Of a stretch of 64,000 nucleotides of DNA, positions 44,050-53,098 are shown piece by piece. The stretch comes from Butyrivibrio sp. AC2005 (GTDB taxonomy: Bacteria; Bacillota; Clostridia; Lachnospirales; Lachnospiraceae), in NCBI RefSeq assembly GCF_000424145.1, contig NZ_AUJI01000032.1:17675-81674 (forward strand), read 5' to 3'. Position 1 is the stretch's first letter; each line of letters starts with the position of its first letter. The position numbers and the translations under genes were made by a program. The notes below the pieces were generated by a model. That model saw nothing but the letters and a program-made list of their open reading frames with translations, had not been told where the DNA came from and did not search any database.

Positions 44050-44082
44050 GAGCTTTTAAATGTAACTAAACAAATAGTTTTC

Positions 44083-44114
44083 GCCCCGGTCAGAGGATCT
44101 GGCTGGGGCATTTT
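44083..44114 (+). terminator. attenuator-like hairpin between binding protein and hydrolases
   Basis: GCCCCGGTCAGA / TCTGGCTGGGGC stem with G-U pairs followed by ATTTT, 12 nt before the next ATG. Probably lets only part of the transcripts continue. Confidence 0.65.
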
Positions 44115-44122
44115 AAAAGAGT

Positions 44123-45523
44123 ATGAATTATAAAAAAGTAATTGGAACAGCTCTGACCATATCACTTTTTCTTTGTCAGGGATGTGGAAACGCAATGGAA
44201 CAAACGGAAAGCAGAGAGAAGATAGACAGCCTTTTTCCCAATATCGAAGAGACCTGGGTTGGAGATGTGATGGCACAGGCTGACGAAGATGGAATACATC
44301 TCAATTACCTGTATGATACGGATCATAACGGTACAGGATATCATCCAATATACAGGTTTGACACAAAAGACTTCTGTAGCTATACAGATGCCGGAGAGAT
44401 TATTCCGTTTGGAGAAAACATTGAGGATCCTGATATAGCGGTAGGAACCGGAAGCTTTATTAAGGCAGAAAATGGCAAATACCATGCGTTTTATACAGGA
44501 CACAATGACTATACGGAAACTTTTGATAATAATCAGGACAGAGAGTGCCTGATGCACGCAGTAAGCAAAAATAATAAATCCTACAAAAAGCTACCAAAAG
44601 ATACGATTCATGCTCCTGAAGGATATAGCACAAATGATTTCAGGGATCCGCAAGTTATCCGGATGGATGAATATGACGAATATTGGATGCTGGTTGGCGG
44701 AAAAAGAAATGATGATTCAGGAAGCTGTATTCTGAAATATACATCAAAGAATTTATCAGACTGGAAATTTGAAGGTGAATTTTATTACAGTGATGAGCTT
44801 TATTTTATGGAGTGCCCGGATCTGTTTGAGATAGATGGCTGGTATTATCTTGTTTTTTCCTGGAATAATGTCACATACTACAGAATGACACAGGACCTCG
44901 AAGGAGAATGGATAAAGCCTGAAATTGATACATTTGATGGCAACGGTTTTTACGCTGCAAAAACTGTCCTTTATGACGGAACCCGTTATCTAGTGGGATT
45001 TCTTGATCATAAAAAGCGTGGCAGCGATATTTTGGAATATACCTGGGCAGGTTCAGTCATGCCGTACAAACTGGTGAAAAAAGATGACAACACACTGGGA
45101 GTAACGATGCCTGACCAGTTCACGGACTATTTTGAAAACGGAGCAGACAAAAAAGAACAGGGCATGAAGGTTACTTCTACGGAAAACCGGGGAATACTTC
45201 CGCGAAAAATGCTGCTTAAGGGCAAGGTTACCTTCAATAATACAAGCGGAAAAGCAGGTTTTTCCTTTGGAGATTATAAAGTAATTATTGATCCTGATCA
45301 GCAGGAGATTATCTATGATGCATTTGAGAATTCTCAGAAGTGCAGGCTGGAAGTCGGAAAGACGTATGATATAAAGCTGGTCGTGGAGAATGAAATAGTT
45401 GTGCTCTATGTTAATGATGAAAAAGCTCTCAGTAACCGGATTTATTCTGCTGTAGATAACGAATGGCAGATTTATATTGAAGGAGATGCTGAGTTTTCGG
45501 ATATGGATATGTTTGTTTTTTGA
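44123..45523 (+). CDS. GH32-related extracellular lipoprotein
   Basis: 466 aa, lipobox FLCQGC (Cys21). Five-bladed propeller of the GH32/GH43 clan. The nucleophile region is not WMNDPNG but TWVGDVM (Asp48); DFRDPQVI (about 171-178) and FMECPDLFEI (about 228-237) match the second and third catalytic motifs. A C-terminal beta sandwich follows (about 340-466). It should attack fructose-containing polymers or oligosaccharides at the cell surface before uptake. Confidence 0.75.
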   Translation: MNYKKVIGTALTISLFLCQGCGNAMEQTESREKIDSLFPNIEETWVGDVMAQADEDGIHLNYLYDTDHNGTGYHPIYRFDTKDFCSYTDAGEIIPFGENIEDPDIAVGTGSFIKAENGKYHAFYTGHNDYTETFDNNQDRECLMHAVSKNNKSYKKLPKDTIHAPEGYSTNDFRDPQVIRMDEYDEYWMLVGGKRNDDSGSCILKYTSKNLSDWKFEGEFYYSDELYFMECPDLFEIDGWYYLVFSWNNVTYYRMTQDLEGEWIKPEIDTFDGNGFYAAKTVLYDGTRYLVGFLDHKKRGSDILEYTWAGSVMPYKLVKKDDNTLGVTMPDQFTDYFENGADKKEQGMKVTSTENRGILPRKMLLKGKVTFNNTSGKAGFSFGDYKVIIDPDQQEIIYDAFENSQKCRLEVGKTYDIKLVVENEIVVLYVNDEKALSNRIYSAVDNEWQIYIEGDAEFSDMDMFVF

Positions 45524-45591
45524 AGAGGAGCCATCATGACGAAGTCATGATTTAGTATGGTTGCTTCATATTATATTAGATCGGAGTAATT

Positions 45592-47067
45592 ATGAGTGAT
45601 AAGTTAAGCAAAGCCAGAGAATATGAGGAAAAAAGGGAGAAGCTTATAAAAAAGGAGCTAAAGCCGATTTTTCATCTGGTACCCAGAGTGGGCTGGATGA
45701 ATGATCCAAACGGCTTTTCATATTATGGTGGTAAGTTCCATATGTTCTACCAGTACTATCCCTATGATACAGTTTGGGGACCGATGCATTGGGGACATGC
45801 AGTAAGTACAGACCTTCTGCACTGGGAGAATCTTCCCGCAGCCATTGCACCGGATGAAAAATATGATAATTTTGGGTGTTTTTCAGGTAGTGCTATTGAA
45901 CTTTCAGATGGCAAGCAGCTTCTTATGTATACAGGAGTTATAAGGGAAGAAGACGAAGATGGTATTCTTCATGATGTTCAGACTCAGTGTATAGCGGTTG
46001 GTGATGGAAAAGATTACGTAAAGTATGAGAATAATCCTGTACTTGATGAATCATCTCTTCCGGAAGGCGCCAGCAGAAATGATTTCCGTGATCCAAAGAT
46101 ATGGAGAGATAAGGATGGCTTTAAGGCTGTAATTGCAAGTAAGACTATGGATGCAGATGGTCAGCTGCTTCTTTTTAGCAGTAAGGATGGATTTGACTGG
46201 AAATACGAAAGGCTTCTTGCAAAGAACAACCATCGTTTCGGACGTATGTGGGAATGCCCGGACTTCTTTGAATTAGATGGAAAACAGGTATTGCTTACAA
46301 GTCCTCAGGATATGCTTCCTGAAGAATTGGAATTTCATAATGGTAACGGAACACTTTGCCAGATAGGTTATATGGATGAAAGTGGAATGTTTAAAGACGA
46401 GTATTCTCAGGCTGTTGACTATGGCATAGATTTTTATGCACCACAGACTCTTCTTTTGGAAGATGGCAGACGTGTGATGATCGGCTGGATGCAGAACTGG
46501 GATACCACCGGATTTAAACGTGATGATTTCCCGTGGTTTGGACAGATGAGTATGCCAAGAGAAATCTCCATTGTTAATGGAAAGCTGATCCAAAAGCCGC
46601 TTAAAGAGATTGAAAAGCTATATTCATCTACTATTGAGAGAAAGAATGTACGTATATCAGGTGACTGCACTCTTTCCGGTATAAGTGGAAGAACAATAGA
46701 TATGACTCTGGACATAAAGAGAACTGAGAATCTGTACAGAAAGTTTGAGATACGACTTGCAGATAATGGTAGGTTCCATTCTTCTATTTTCTTTGATCCG
46801 GTTGAATCTGTTTTAAAAATTGACCGCAAATATTCGGGTAGCAGAAGAGCTATAGTTCATCAGAGAAGATGTCAGGTAAGTAAGAATGACGGAGCAGTGA
46901 AGCTTCGCATAATAATGGATAGATATAGCCTTGAAGTGTTTGTAAATGATGGTGAACAGGTTATGTCAATGAGTATTCTTACGGACTATCACGCTGATGG
47001 TATCAGCTTTAATGTAGATGGTGAAGCAGTGGTAGATGTGTGCCTGAATACTTTAGCTGAGGAATAA
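45592..47067 (+). CDS. scrB: GH32 sucrose(-6-phosphate) hydrolase / beta-fructosidase
   Basis: 491 aa, cytosolic. All GH32 motifs: VGWMNDPNGF (nucleophile Asp38), NDFRDPKIW (about 163) and MWECPDFFEL (acid/base Glu about 220), with a beta-sandwich C-terminus. Hydrolyses imported sucrose or short fructans to fructose and glucose (or glucose-6-P). A hairpin (ATCATGAC-GAA-GTCATGAT, 45533-45551) precedes it. Confidence 0.9.
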   Translation: MSDKLSKAREYEEKREKLIKKELKPIFHLVPRVGWMNDPNGFSYYGGKFHMFYQYYPYDTVWGPMHWGHAVSTDLLHWENLPAAIAPDEKYDNFGCFSGSAIELSDGKQLLMYTGVIREEDEDGILHDVQTQCIAVGDGKDYVKYENNPVLDESSLPEGASRNDFRDPKIWRDKDGFKAVIASKTMDADGQLLLFSSKDGFDWKYERLLAKNNHRFGRMWECPDFFELDGKQVLLTSPQDMLPEELEFHNGNGTLCQIGYMDESGMFKDEYSQAVDYGIDFYAPQTLLLEDGRRVMIGWMQNWDTTGFKRDDFPWFGQMSMPREISIVNGKLIQKPLKEIEKLYSSTIERKNVRISGDCTLSGISGRTIDMTLDIKRTENLYRKFEIRLADNGRFHSSIFFDPVESVLKIDRKYSGSRRAIVHQRRCQVSKNDGAVKLRIIMDRYSLEVFVNDGEQVMSMSILTDYHADGISFNVDGEAVVDVCLNTLAEE

Positions 47068-47081
47068 TAGTTTTGACGATA

Positions 47082-47115
47082 TGGCAGGATTAAGAAGTAA
47101 TCCTGCCAGTTTTAT
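47082..47115 (+). terminator. intercistronic hairpin before fructokinase
   Basis: TGGCAGGATTA-AGAAG-TAATCCTGCCA perfect 11-bp stem followed by GTTTT. Only a weak T run, so it may be an mRNA-end or stability element rather than a full stop. Confidence 0.6.
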
Positions 47116-47130
47116 AAGGAGAAATGAGAA

Positions 47131-48108
47131 ATGTATAGTCAATATGATGTGGTTGCACTTGGTGAATTGCTGGTTGATTTTACTGATAATGGGAAAAGTG
47201 AACAGGGAAATTCAATCTTTGAAGCAAATCCCGGCGGAGCACCCTGTAATGTGTTGTCCATGTTACAGAAGCTGGGAAATAAAACAGCTTTTATCGGAAA
47301 GGTTGGAGAAGATTTCCTGGGAGAAATGCTGGTTTCGAAGGCAGCTGAACAGGGAATTGATATGAGCGCAGTACTGAAGGATAAAAATGTAGGAACAACA
47401 CTTGCATTCGTACAAAAGCTTCCAAACGGAGACCGCGATTTTGCTTTTTTCAGAAATCCCGGAGCCGATATGATGATCACAGCTGATGAGGTTTTGGAAA
47501 GAGCGTCATACATTAAGAAATCTGATATTTTTCACTTTGGTACACTTTCAATGACCAGCACCTGTGGCAGAGCGGCAACTGAGAAGGCCATTGAAATTGC
47601 AAAAGAAAGCGGATGTACTGTTTCTTTTGATCCCAATTACAGAGCACCTTTATGGAACAAGATTGAGGATGCTTTGGAAGCCATCAGATATGGTATGAGC
47701 GTCTGTGATATTTTAAAGATTTCCGACAATGAGATTGAACTTGTGACAGGCAAAACAGATATTGATGAAGGCATAGCTGCCATAAAAGATGAGTTTGGAA
47801 TTAAGCTCATTTTCGCAACAATGGGTGCAGATGGCAGTAGAGCATACTTGGGTGATATGATTGTGGCACATGATGGGTTCATTACGCCGGATACCATAGA
47901 AACAACCGGCGCAGGAGATACATTTTGTGCCAGTGCACTTCATTTTGTACATAAATATGGGATGGACAGTCTTGATCAGGATAAGTTAAAAGAAATTCTT
48001 AAGTTCGCAAATGCAGCGGCATCCCTCATAACTACAAGACACGGTGCGTTGGCTGTTATGCCCTCATTTGATGAAGTTCATAAGTATATTCTAACTGCAA
48101 GTTGCTAG
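47131..48108 (+). CDS. PfkB-family fructokinase
   Basis: 325 aa. LGELLVDFTDNG start, EANPGGAPCNVL, LSFDPNYRAPLW-type strand and TIETTGAGDTFCASAL, where the catalytic Asp lies in GAGD. Phosphorylates the fructose made by the hydrolase. AAGGAG lies 9 nt before the ATG. Last gene of the operon. Confidence 0.9.
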   Translation: MYSQYDVVALGELLVDFTDNGKSEQGNSIFEANPGGAPCNVLSMLQKLGNKTAFIGKVGEDFLGEMLVSKAAEQGIDMSAVLKDKNVGTTLAFVQKLPNGDRDFAFFRNPGADMMITADEVLERASYIKKSDIFHFGTLSMTSTCGRAATEKAIEIAKESGCTVSFDPNYRAPLWNKIEDALEAIRYGMSVCDILKISDNEIELVTGKTDIDEGIAAIKDEFGIKLIFATMGADGSRAYLGDMIVAHDGFITPDTIETTGAGDTFCASALHFVHKYGMDSLDQDKLKEILKFANAAASLITTRHGALAVMPSFDEVHKYILTASC

Positions 48109-48485
48109 GGGAATCCCGGGGAGTGGGTCCCATATGTTCAATTAATGCGCAAGTAGCTTAAAATGGTTTTTTCTTGTTTATATGATGCCATCCTTCTGTA
48201 TTCTTCCAAGTTCTTTGGACAGGGCACTGCGTTCAAGGTTCAGGTAATCGGCAAGCTGCTGGCGGTCAAATGCCTGGTTTGACAAGATCACATGGCTTCC
48301 TGAGGAACCTGCGGTATTAGTACAGGATTGATCGTAATAATCAAAATAAGCTCTGATTTCTGTAAACTATTATGAAACTATATCCGATAAACAAAATAGC
48401 AAGGGATTGCCAGACATTGGTGGTGAAGGAGCGGATCCACCAGGGTCTGGCTTTTTGTTACTGTTTTTGTGTCGGAGGTAAGCGG
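48109..48485 (-). pseudogene. Crp/Fnr-type regulator, C-terminal remnant
   Basis: On the minus strand at 48178-48306, ending at TAA (48178-48180): NQAFDRQQLADYLNLERSAL then SKELGRIQKDGII, the winged-helix end of Crp/Fnr regulators. Effector domain absent. Nothing else found in this gap except the start region of the next gene. Confidence 0.65.
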
Positions 48486-48962
48486 ATGAATATAGAAGGA
48501 ATAAAGGATACGGATAATCAGAATCATATTTATACACATAGTTTGAAACCTGAGGATAATAAGGCTTCCAGATCTACATTTTTGGAGATATTTAATAGCA
48601 GGGCACAGGATTATGTACAGGATAAGCGGCCATGTGAATACTTTGATATGGCAGATAAAAATGGATTTATCTCATACAAGAGAGCGGTTTTTGTTTGCAA
48701 TTATAATAACAATACTCTGGAGCTGGGAAATTGTTCAGATGAACGCAACTGTATCAGGGTAAAGTTATCAAAAGGTGGGAGCTTGCTTGTAAACAGAGAT
48801 AACATTGATGATCTTCTCATGAGCATAAGTATGTTTAGTGCCAAGGATCAGGGGCTTATCATGCAGGCTGTTATGAAGGATAAGATGGCTCAGGAAGCAA
48901 AACGGAAGTCGGAGGAGCACGAGGAAGTAGATAAGCTGATGGATATGGTTAAGGAAGATTAA
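48486..48962 (+). CDS. conserved hypothetical protein
   Basis: 158 aa from ATG 48486 (GTCGGAGGT 8 nt upstream). MNIEGIKDTDNQNHIYTHSL; a middle region rich in Cys and Asn; helical end with KDKMAQEAKRKSEEHEEVDK. No signal or membrane segment. Family not recognised. Confidence 0.5.
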   Translation: MNIEGIKDTDNQNHIYTHSLKPEDNKASRSTFLEIFNSRAQDYVQDKRPCEYFDMADKNGFISYKRAVFVCNYNNNTLELGNCSDERNCIRVKLSKGGSLLVNRDNIDDLLMSISMFSAKDQGLIMQAVMKDKMAQEAKRKSEEHEEVDKLMDMVKED

Positions 48963-49050
48963 GAGAGAAAGCAAAGATGCATTGTAATATAGGACAGAAG
49001 AGAATAGCGATGAGATGGGAACAGATATATGAGTAAACACAAAATCAAAG

Positions 49051-49185
49051 GTTGTTCATATAGACAAATTGAGCGTTGTCATTACGCTTGTGTTGGCATT
49101 TGTTTTCCTGCATGAGGAGTTTACAATGAAGTCCCTTATAGGATGTGTGCTTATTGGTGCAGGCACTCTGATTATGGTGATGTAA
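49051..49185 (+). pseudogene. EamA/DMT transporter C-terminal remnant
   Basis: VHIDKLSVVITLVLAFVFLH, EEFTMKSLIGCVLIGAGTL and IMVM-stop: the last helix pair of EamA permeases. No start. Directly followed by the macro-domain gene. Confidence 0.65.
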
Positions 49186-49229
49186 CGGAGGCATGATGAA
49201 GAATATGACACAAAGACGGAGGCTGAGGC

Positions 49230-49742
49230 ATGAGCAGTATAAAATACCATTCAGGAGATATAACTAAACTTAAGGTGGATGCAATCGTTAATGCGGCAAA
49301 TTCAAGTCTGCTTGGCGGAGGCGGAGTGGATGGCGCGATACACAGAGCCGCTGGTCGCGGTCTTTTAAATGAATGTAGAACACTTAATGGCTGCAGAACC
49401 GGTGAGGCTAAGATCACGGGAGGCTATAATCTTCCGGCAAAGCATGTCATCCATACTGTTGGACCGATTTACAGTGGCAGTGTGACGGATGCACAGGACC
49501 TGAGAAACTGCTACTTGAACAGCCTTAAAGTAGCCAGGAAAAATGATCTTCACAGCATTGCCTTTCCGGGAATATCAACAGGAGTTTATGGCTATCCCAA
49601 GAAGGAGGCAGCAAAGATTGCGCTTACTGCAGTTAAGGATTGGATAGCAGATAATCCCGAATATGAGATGGAAATAACTATTGTGAACTTCTCGGAAGAG
49701 GACTATCTGATATATCAGAAGGTTGCAGCGGAATTGGGATAA
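49230..49742 (+). CDS. macro-domain ADP-ribose hydrolase/deacetylase
   Basis: 170 aa, whole macro domain. [33 protein letters not shown] and [14 protein letters not shown] are the ADP-ribose-binding loops; MacroD/YmdB-type. Removes O-acetyl- or protein-linked ADP-ribose. CGGAGG lies 14 nt before the ATG. Its first 114 nt are duplicated at 4584. Confidence 0.9.
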   Translation: MSSIKYHSGDITKLKVDAIVNAANSSLLGGGGVDGAIHRAAGRGLLNECRTLNGCRTGEAKITGGYNLPAKHVIHTVGPIYSGSVTDAQDLRNCYLNSLKVARKNDLHSIAFPGISTGVYGYPKKEAAKIALTAVKDWIADNPEYEMEITIVNFSEEDYLIYQKVAAELG

Positions 49743-49928
49743 ATATAAACATAAGGGCCATTTACTATAGGCTAAATTTATAGCAGACAATAAACAAAAC
49801 ATATTGGAAACAGTGTGTCGACAGGAGTATCATTGGTTTCAATAAGATACATAAACGTATGCCATATGCTCGGTAGACTCATTTGTCACCGGGCATGTTT
49901 ATTACAAGAGAATGGGGAGATGTGTGAG

Positions 49929-50411
49929 ATGGTAAATGAAAAAGTTAAGAAATTTCTCGATATAAAAGGATATGGGGACAGATTGACAGAGCATACAGAG
50001 ACAATAGATACCGTAGAACATGCTGCGCAGCAGATTGGATGTACGGAACCGGAGATTGCAAAGACTTTGTCTTTTGTGGTGGATGAAAAACCAGTGATCG
50101 TAGTCATGGCTGGAGATGGTAAGGTAAACAGTTCCAAATTCAAGTCAGTTTTTCATACAAAGCCACATATGATTCCTAGAGATCAGGTGGAGGGCATAAC
50201 GGGATTTCAGCCCGGGGGAGTCTGTCCTTTTGCAGTACCTGAAGGGATTCCGGTATGGCTTGATGTATCGATGAAAAGGTTTGAGTTCGTGCATCCGGCA
50301 GGTGGTAATGAATTCACATCTGTTAGAGTAAGACCTGAAGAACTTGAGGAGATTATTGATACTGAAGGCTGGTGCGATGTCTGTAAAGGCTGGGAAGAGG
50401 AAAAAAAATAA
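49929..50411 (+). CDS. YbaK/aminoacyl-tRNA deacylase domain protein
   Basis: 160 aa from ATG 49929 (GGGGAGATGTG upstream). EHAAQQIGCTEPEIAKTLSF, VVMAGDGKVNSSKFKSVF and GFQPGGVCPFAVPEGIPVW are the YbaK/ProX-like editing domain, which hydrolyses misacylated tRNA (Cys-tRNAPro or others). Stand-alone editing factor. Confidence 0.85.
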   Translation: MVNEKVKKFLDIKGYGDRLTEHTETIDTVEHAAQQIGCTEPEIAKTLSFVVDEKPVIVVMAGDGKVNSSKFKSVFHTKPHMIPRDQVEGITGFQPGGVCPFAVPEGIPVWLDVSMKRFEFVHPAGGNEFTSVRVRPEELEEIIDTEGWCDVCKGWEEEKK

Positions 50412-50560
50412 TTGTATTTTATTTTGAATCTGCAAATAATAAAAAAGACTGCGATAACCTTAAGGTGTGACTTTGAAGGCTATAACCAAAGGTAGGCGTC
50501 TTTTCTGGGAGTATCATCAATGGAACCATCGGGAGCGACGGCATTGATCATCATGAATTC

Positions 50561-50980
50561 ATGGTTACCTATGAGGAGTTCCATGTTTGGAGCATCCTTT
50601 ATACAAGTAAGCTTGATGAATACGCTAAAAAGGCTAAAGAACAGTGGGGAGATACTCCTGCTTATAAAGAATATGCCGAGAAGAGCAAGAACTGGACAAA
50701 GGAATATGAAAGCGGCCTGATGGCTGACTTTACTAAGCTTTTTGAAGAGCTTGGTACTATGAAGGGAATGGATCCAGCATCCGAAGAGGTCCAGACTCAG
50801 GTTAAGAAAGTACAGGATTTCATTACGGAGCATATGTACACATGCACTGATGATATTCTCTATGGCCTTGGAACAGGCTATGTAGGTGGTGGAGAATTGA
50901 CCCAGAATATTGAAAAGATGGGCGGTGAAGGAACTGCAGAGTTTATTTTCCAGGCAATTAAGATCCATTGCGGAAGATGA
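50561..50980 (+). pseudogene. TipAS drug-binding domain of a MerR regulator, N-terminus lost
   Basis: 139 codons: LDEYAKKAKEQWGDTPAYKE, then EHMYTCTDDILYGLGTGYVG and GGEGTAEFIFQAI are the TipAS antibiotic-binding domain. The MerR HTH that should precede it is absent; upstream DNA has no homology. AUG 50561 has no clear ribosome site. Either a remnant or a stand-alone drug binder. Confidence 0.7.
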
Positions 50981-51001
50981 TCACAACAATATACGATTTT
51001 G

Positions 51002-51040
51002 AAGTCATCTGGCGGATAAAACTGTCAGATGGCTTTTTTT
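51002..51040 (+). terminator. rho-independent terminator
   Basis: AAGTCATCTG / CAGATGGCTT with one G-U, then TTTTTT. Confidence 0.75.
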
Positions 51041-51155
51041 ATTCTTTGAAAACGGATATAGTAGAGGATAAATATCTGAAAATTGTTGGAGGAGTAGAAG
51101 ATATATTTTTAGATAACTTAGAAAGACAAATCGGGATTAGTAGATGGAGGAGACT

Positions 51156-51734
51156 ATGTTAAATGATTATGCAATAGACAAGCCAATTCTTGAAACGGAC
51201 AGACTGATTATTCGTGTGCTTAACGAAAACGATGTGGATGATTTAAAAGAGTGGTTGGGAAGAGATGAAATTTATACATATTGGGGAAGAAAAGCAAGCA
51301 AAGGCGAGAAAAATCCTGAACTCATGTTTATTGATCCACGTCCTTGGGTAAAAAGAAAACCTTCTCTTGATCTTGATTGGGGAATTGTATTGAAAGAAAC
51401 CAATAAAGTGGTAGGTATGATCGCAGTATTTGATATTCAAAACGCCAGAATGGGCGATATAGCATACAGGATTAATCCTGAGTACTGGAGTATGGGAATT
51501 ACTACAGAAGCTTTGAAGGAAGTGTTACGGTTTGTATTTGAGAACACAGAAATTGACCGATTGAATGGACGGGTGGATGTGAGAAATGCTGCTTCAAATA
51601 AAGTTATGGAAAAATGTGGTTTTATAAAAGAAGGAACCGTTCGTCAAGGGAAAATGGTTTCCGTTTATTGCGACTATAATATTTACGGTATGCTTAGAGA
51701 AGATTATATGAACATGCAAGGCATAAATGGTTAG
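51156..51734 (+). CDS. RimJ/RimL-type GNAT acetyltransferase
   Basis: 192 aa, GGAGGA 5 nt before the ATG. TDRLIIRVLNENDVDDLKEW; DIAYRINPEYWSMGITTEAL holds the acetyl-CoA loop; RLNGRVDVRNAASNKVMEKC and GFIKEGTVRQ complete motif B. Acetylates an N-terminus or small amine. Confidence 0.85.
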   Translation: MLNDYAIDKPILETDRLIIRVLNENDVDDLKEWLGRDEIYTYWGRKASKGEKNPELMFIDPRPWVKRKPSLDLDWGIVLKETNKVVGMIAVFDIQNARMGDIAYRINPEYWSMGITTEALKEVLRFVFENTEIDRLNGRVDVRNAASNKVMEKCGFIKEGTVRQGKMVSVYCDYNIYGMLREDYMNMQGING

Positions 51735-51738
51735 AAAA

Positions 51739-52114
51739 ATGTCAGAGTTTAATGTTGGGGTCTGTAAAGACAACGAAGTAATAAAAGAGATTTTTAAAGA
51801 ATATTCCCAGATAAAAGGTGCGGAGAGTTGCTTTGTCTCTTTTGACAAGGAGCTTGCTAATCTGGACGGGTATTATAAGGGGGGGAGCGCTACTTCTTGG
51901 AAGTGAGGACGGGACTCCTGTTGGAAGCATTGCTATCAGGAAGATAGATGATGCTATCTGTGAAGCTAAGAGATTATTCATCAAGCCTGAGTTTCGCGGT
52001 AAAGGCTATGCAAGAGTAATGCTCAATACCATGCTTGATAAGGCAAAAGAGCTTGGAGTTGCGAGAGTAGCTCTTTTACCATTTGGTGCAAGGGTTGTGA
52101 GAGTGCATTATTAA
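51739..52114 (+). pseudogene. GNAT acetyltransferase with a +1 frameshift in a G7 tract
   Basis: Frame one: MSEFNVGVCKDNEVIKEIFK, IKGAESCFVSFDKELANLDG, YYKG. A run of seven G (51879-51885) then shifts the frame; the proper continuation GGALLLGSEDGTPVGSIAIR and LFIKPEFRGKGYARVML is read one frame over. Six G would restore one protein. The C-terminus also ends early (VVRVHY). Related to the remnant at 58147. Confidence 0.75.
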
Positions 52115-52130
52115 GATGAGGTTTTTGTAA

Positions 52131-52865
52131 GTGTTAGATGAAGTAAGCAGCTTACCCATTCAGGGGGTGAGCATAAACTGGGATAAAATAGATGGACGTA
52201 GTTATCTGCGCGGGATTGAGGCCATAAAGGACTTGGATTACATCGCCTTTAACAAGAACATAACCATATTTGTCGGTGAGAACGGTAGCGGCAAGTCCAC
52301 AATGCTTGAAGCCATTGCAGTCAGCTATGGCTTTAACCCGGAAGGTGGTACAAAGAATTACAACTTCTCTACATATGACTCTCACTCAGAGCTTTGTGAT
52401 GCCATAAGGCTCTCGAGAGGTTTCAAGAAGCCTGGATGGGGATATTTCTTAAGAGCAGAGAGCTTTTATAATGTGGCTACCGCTGAAGAAATGTATAGCA
52501 GAGAAGATCCAAGAGGCATAAGGGAACAGTTTCATGAACGTTCTCATGGTGAGAGTTTTCTTCAGATGGCTCAATCAAACTTCAGAGGACATGGACTGTA
52601 TCTTTTGGACGAGCCGGAGGCAGCGTTGTCTCCCCAGAGACAGCTGACTCTTTTATTGGAGATTGTTAACTGTGCAAAAGAGGATGCGCAGTTCATCATG
52701 GTCACTCATTCTCCGATTCTTCTGGGGATTCCGGGAGCTGAGATTCTGAGCTTTGACAATGGCCAGATTCATCCGATTGATTATGAGGATACTGACAGCT
52801 ACCAGATAACAAAAATGTTTATCGAGAATAAGGAGCAGCTGCTTAAGCGGCTTTTGGAAGAGTGA
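52131..52865 (+). CDS. ABC-type AAA ATPase (stand-alone)
   Basis: 244 aa from GTG 52131. Walker A FVGENGSGKSTMLEAIA (about 48-60), signature SHGESFLQM (about 141), Walker B LYLLDEPEAALSPQRQ and switch His in VTHSPILL. It is close to the small ATPases related to RecF/SMC-like or OLD-type ATPases, without a nuclease domain. The next frame starts 1 nt after the stop. Confidence 0.8.
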   Translation: MLDEVSSLPIQGVSINWDKIDGRSYLRGIEAIKDLDYIAFNKNITIFVGENGSGKSTMLEAIAVSYGFNPEGGTKNYNFSTYDSHSELCDAIRLSRGFKKPGWGYFLRAESFYNVATAEEMYSREDPRGIREQFHERSHGESFLQMAQSNFRGHGLYLLDEPEAALSPQRQLTLLLEIVNCAKEDAQFIMVTHSPILLGIPGAEILSFDNGQIHPIDYEDTDSYQITKMFIENKEQLLKRLLEE

Positions 52866-52866
52866 A

Positions 52867-53043
52867 ATGATAAAGCGATTTAAAGAGGTTAGTGGCCTTT
52901 ATATAGAAAAAATCTACGGCCAGGACAGGCTGGCGTTTGCAATGTCTGATACGTCTCTTGTTTTGGGCAAGAAAGTGCGAGTGGCTAATATGCTGCCTAC
53001 CTTAGTGATAGCGGTTATTGCAGCATACATACCGGCTATGTAA
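52867..53043 (+). CDS. 58-codon frame of unknown function
   Basis: MIKRFKEVSGLYIEKIYGQD, then VANMLPTLVIAVIAAYIPAM with a hydrophobic end. Begins 1 nt after the ATPase stop, so it may be coupled. Possibly a truncated partner; family not recognised. Confidence 0.35.
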   Translation: MIKRFKEVSGLYIEKIYGQDRLAFAMSDTSLVLGKKVRVANMLPTLVIAVIAAYIPAM

Positions 53044-53098
53044 AGCTAGGGAAAATGAAATCAGCCGATGGACCTAAAAAAATGTTTGGAGAACTGTG

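Noticed and set aside
50968..51162. 64-codon frame after the TipAS fragment
   Set aside because: It runs straight through a clear terminator hairpin and T run (51002-51040).
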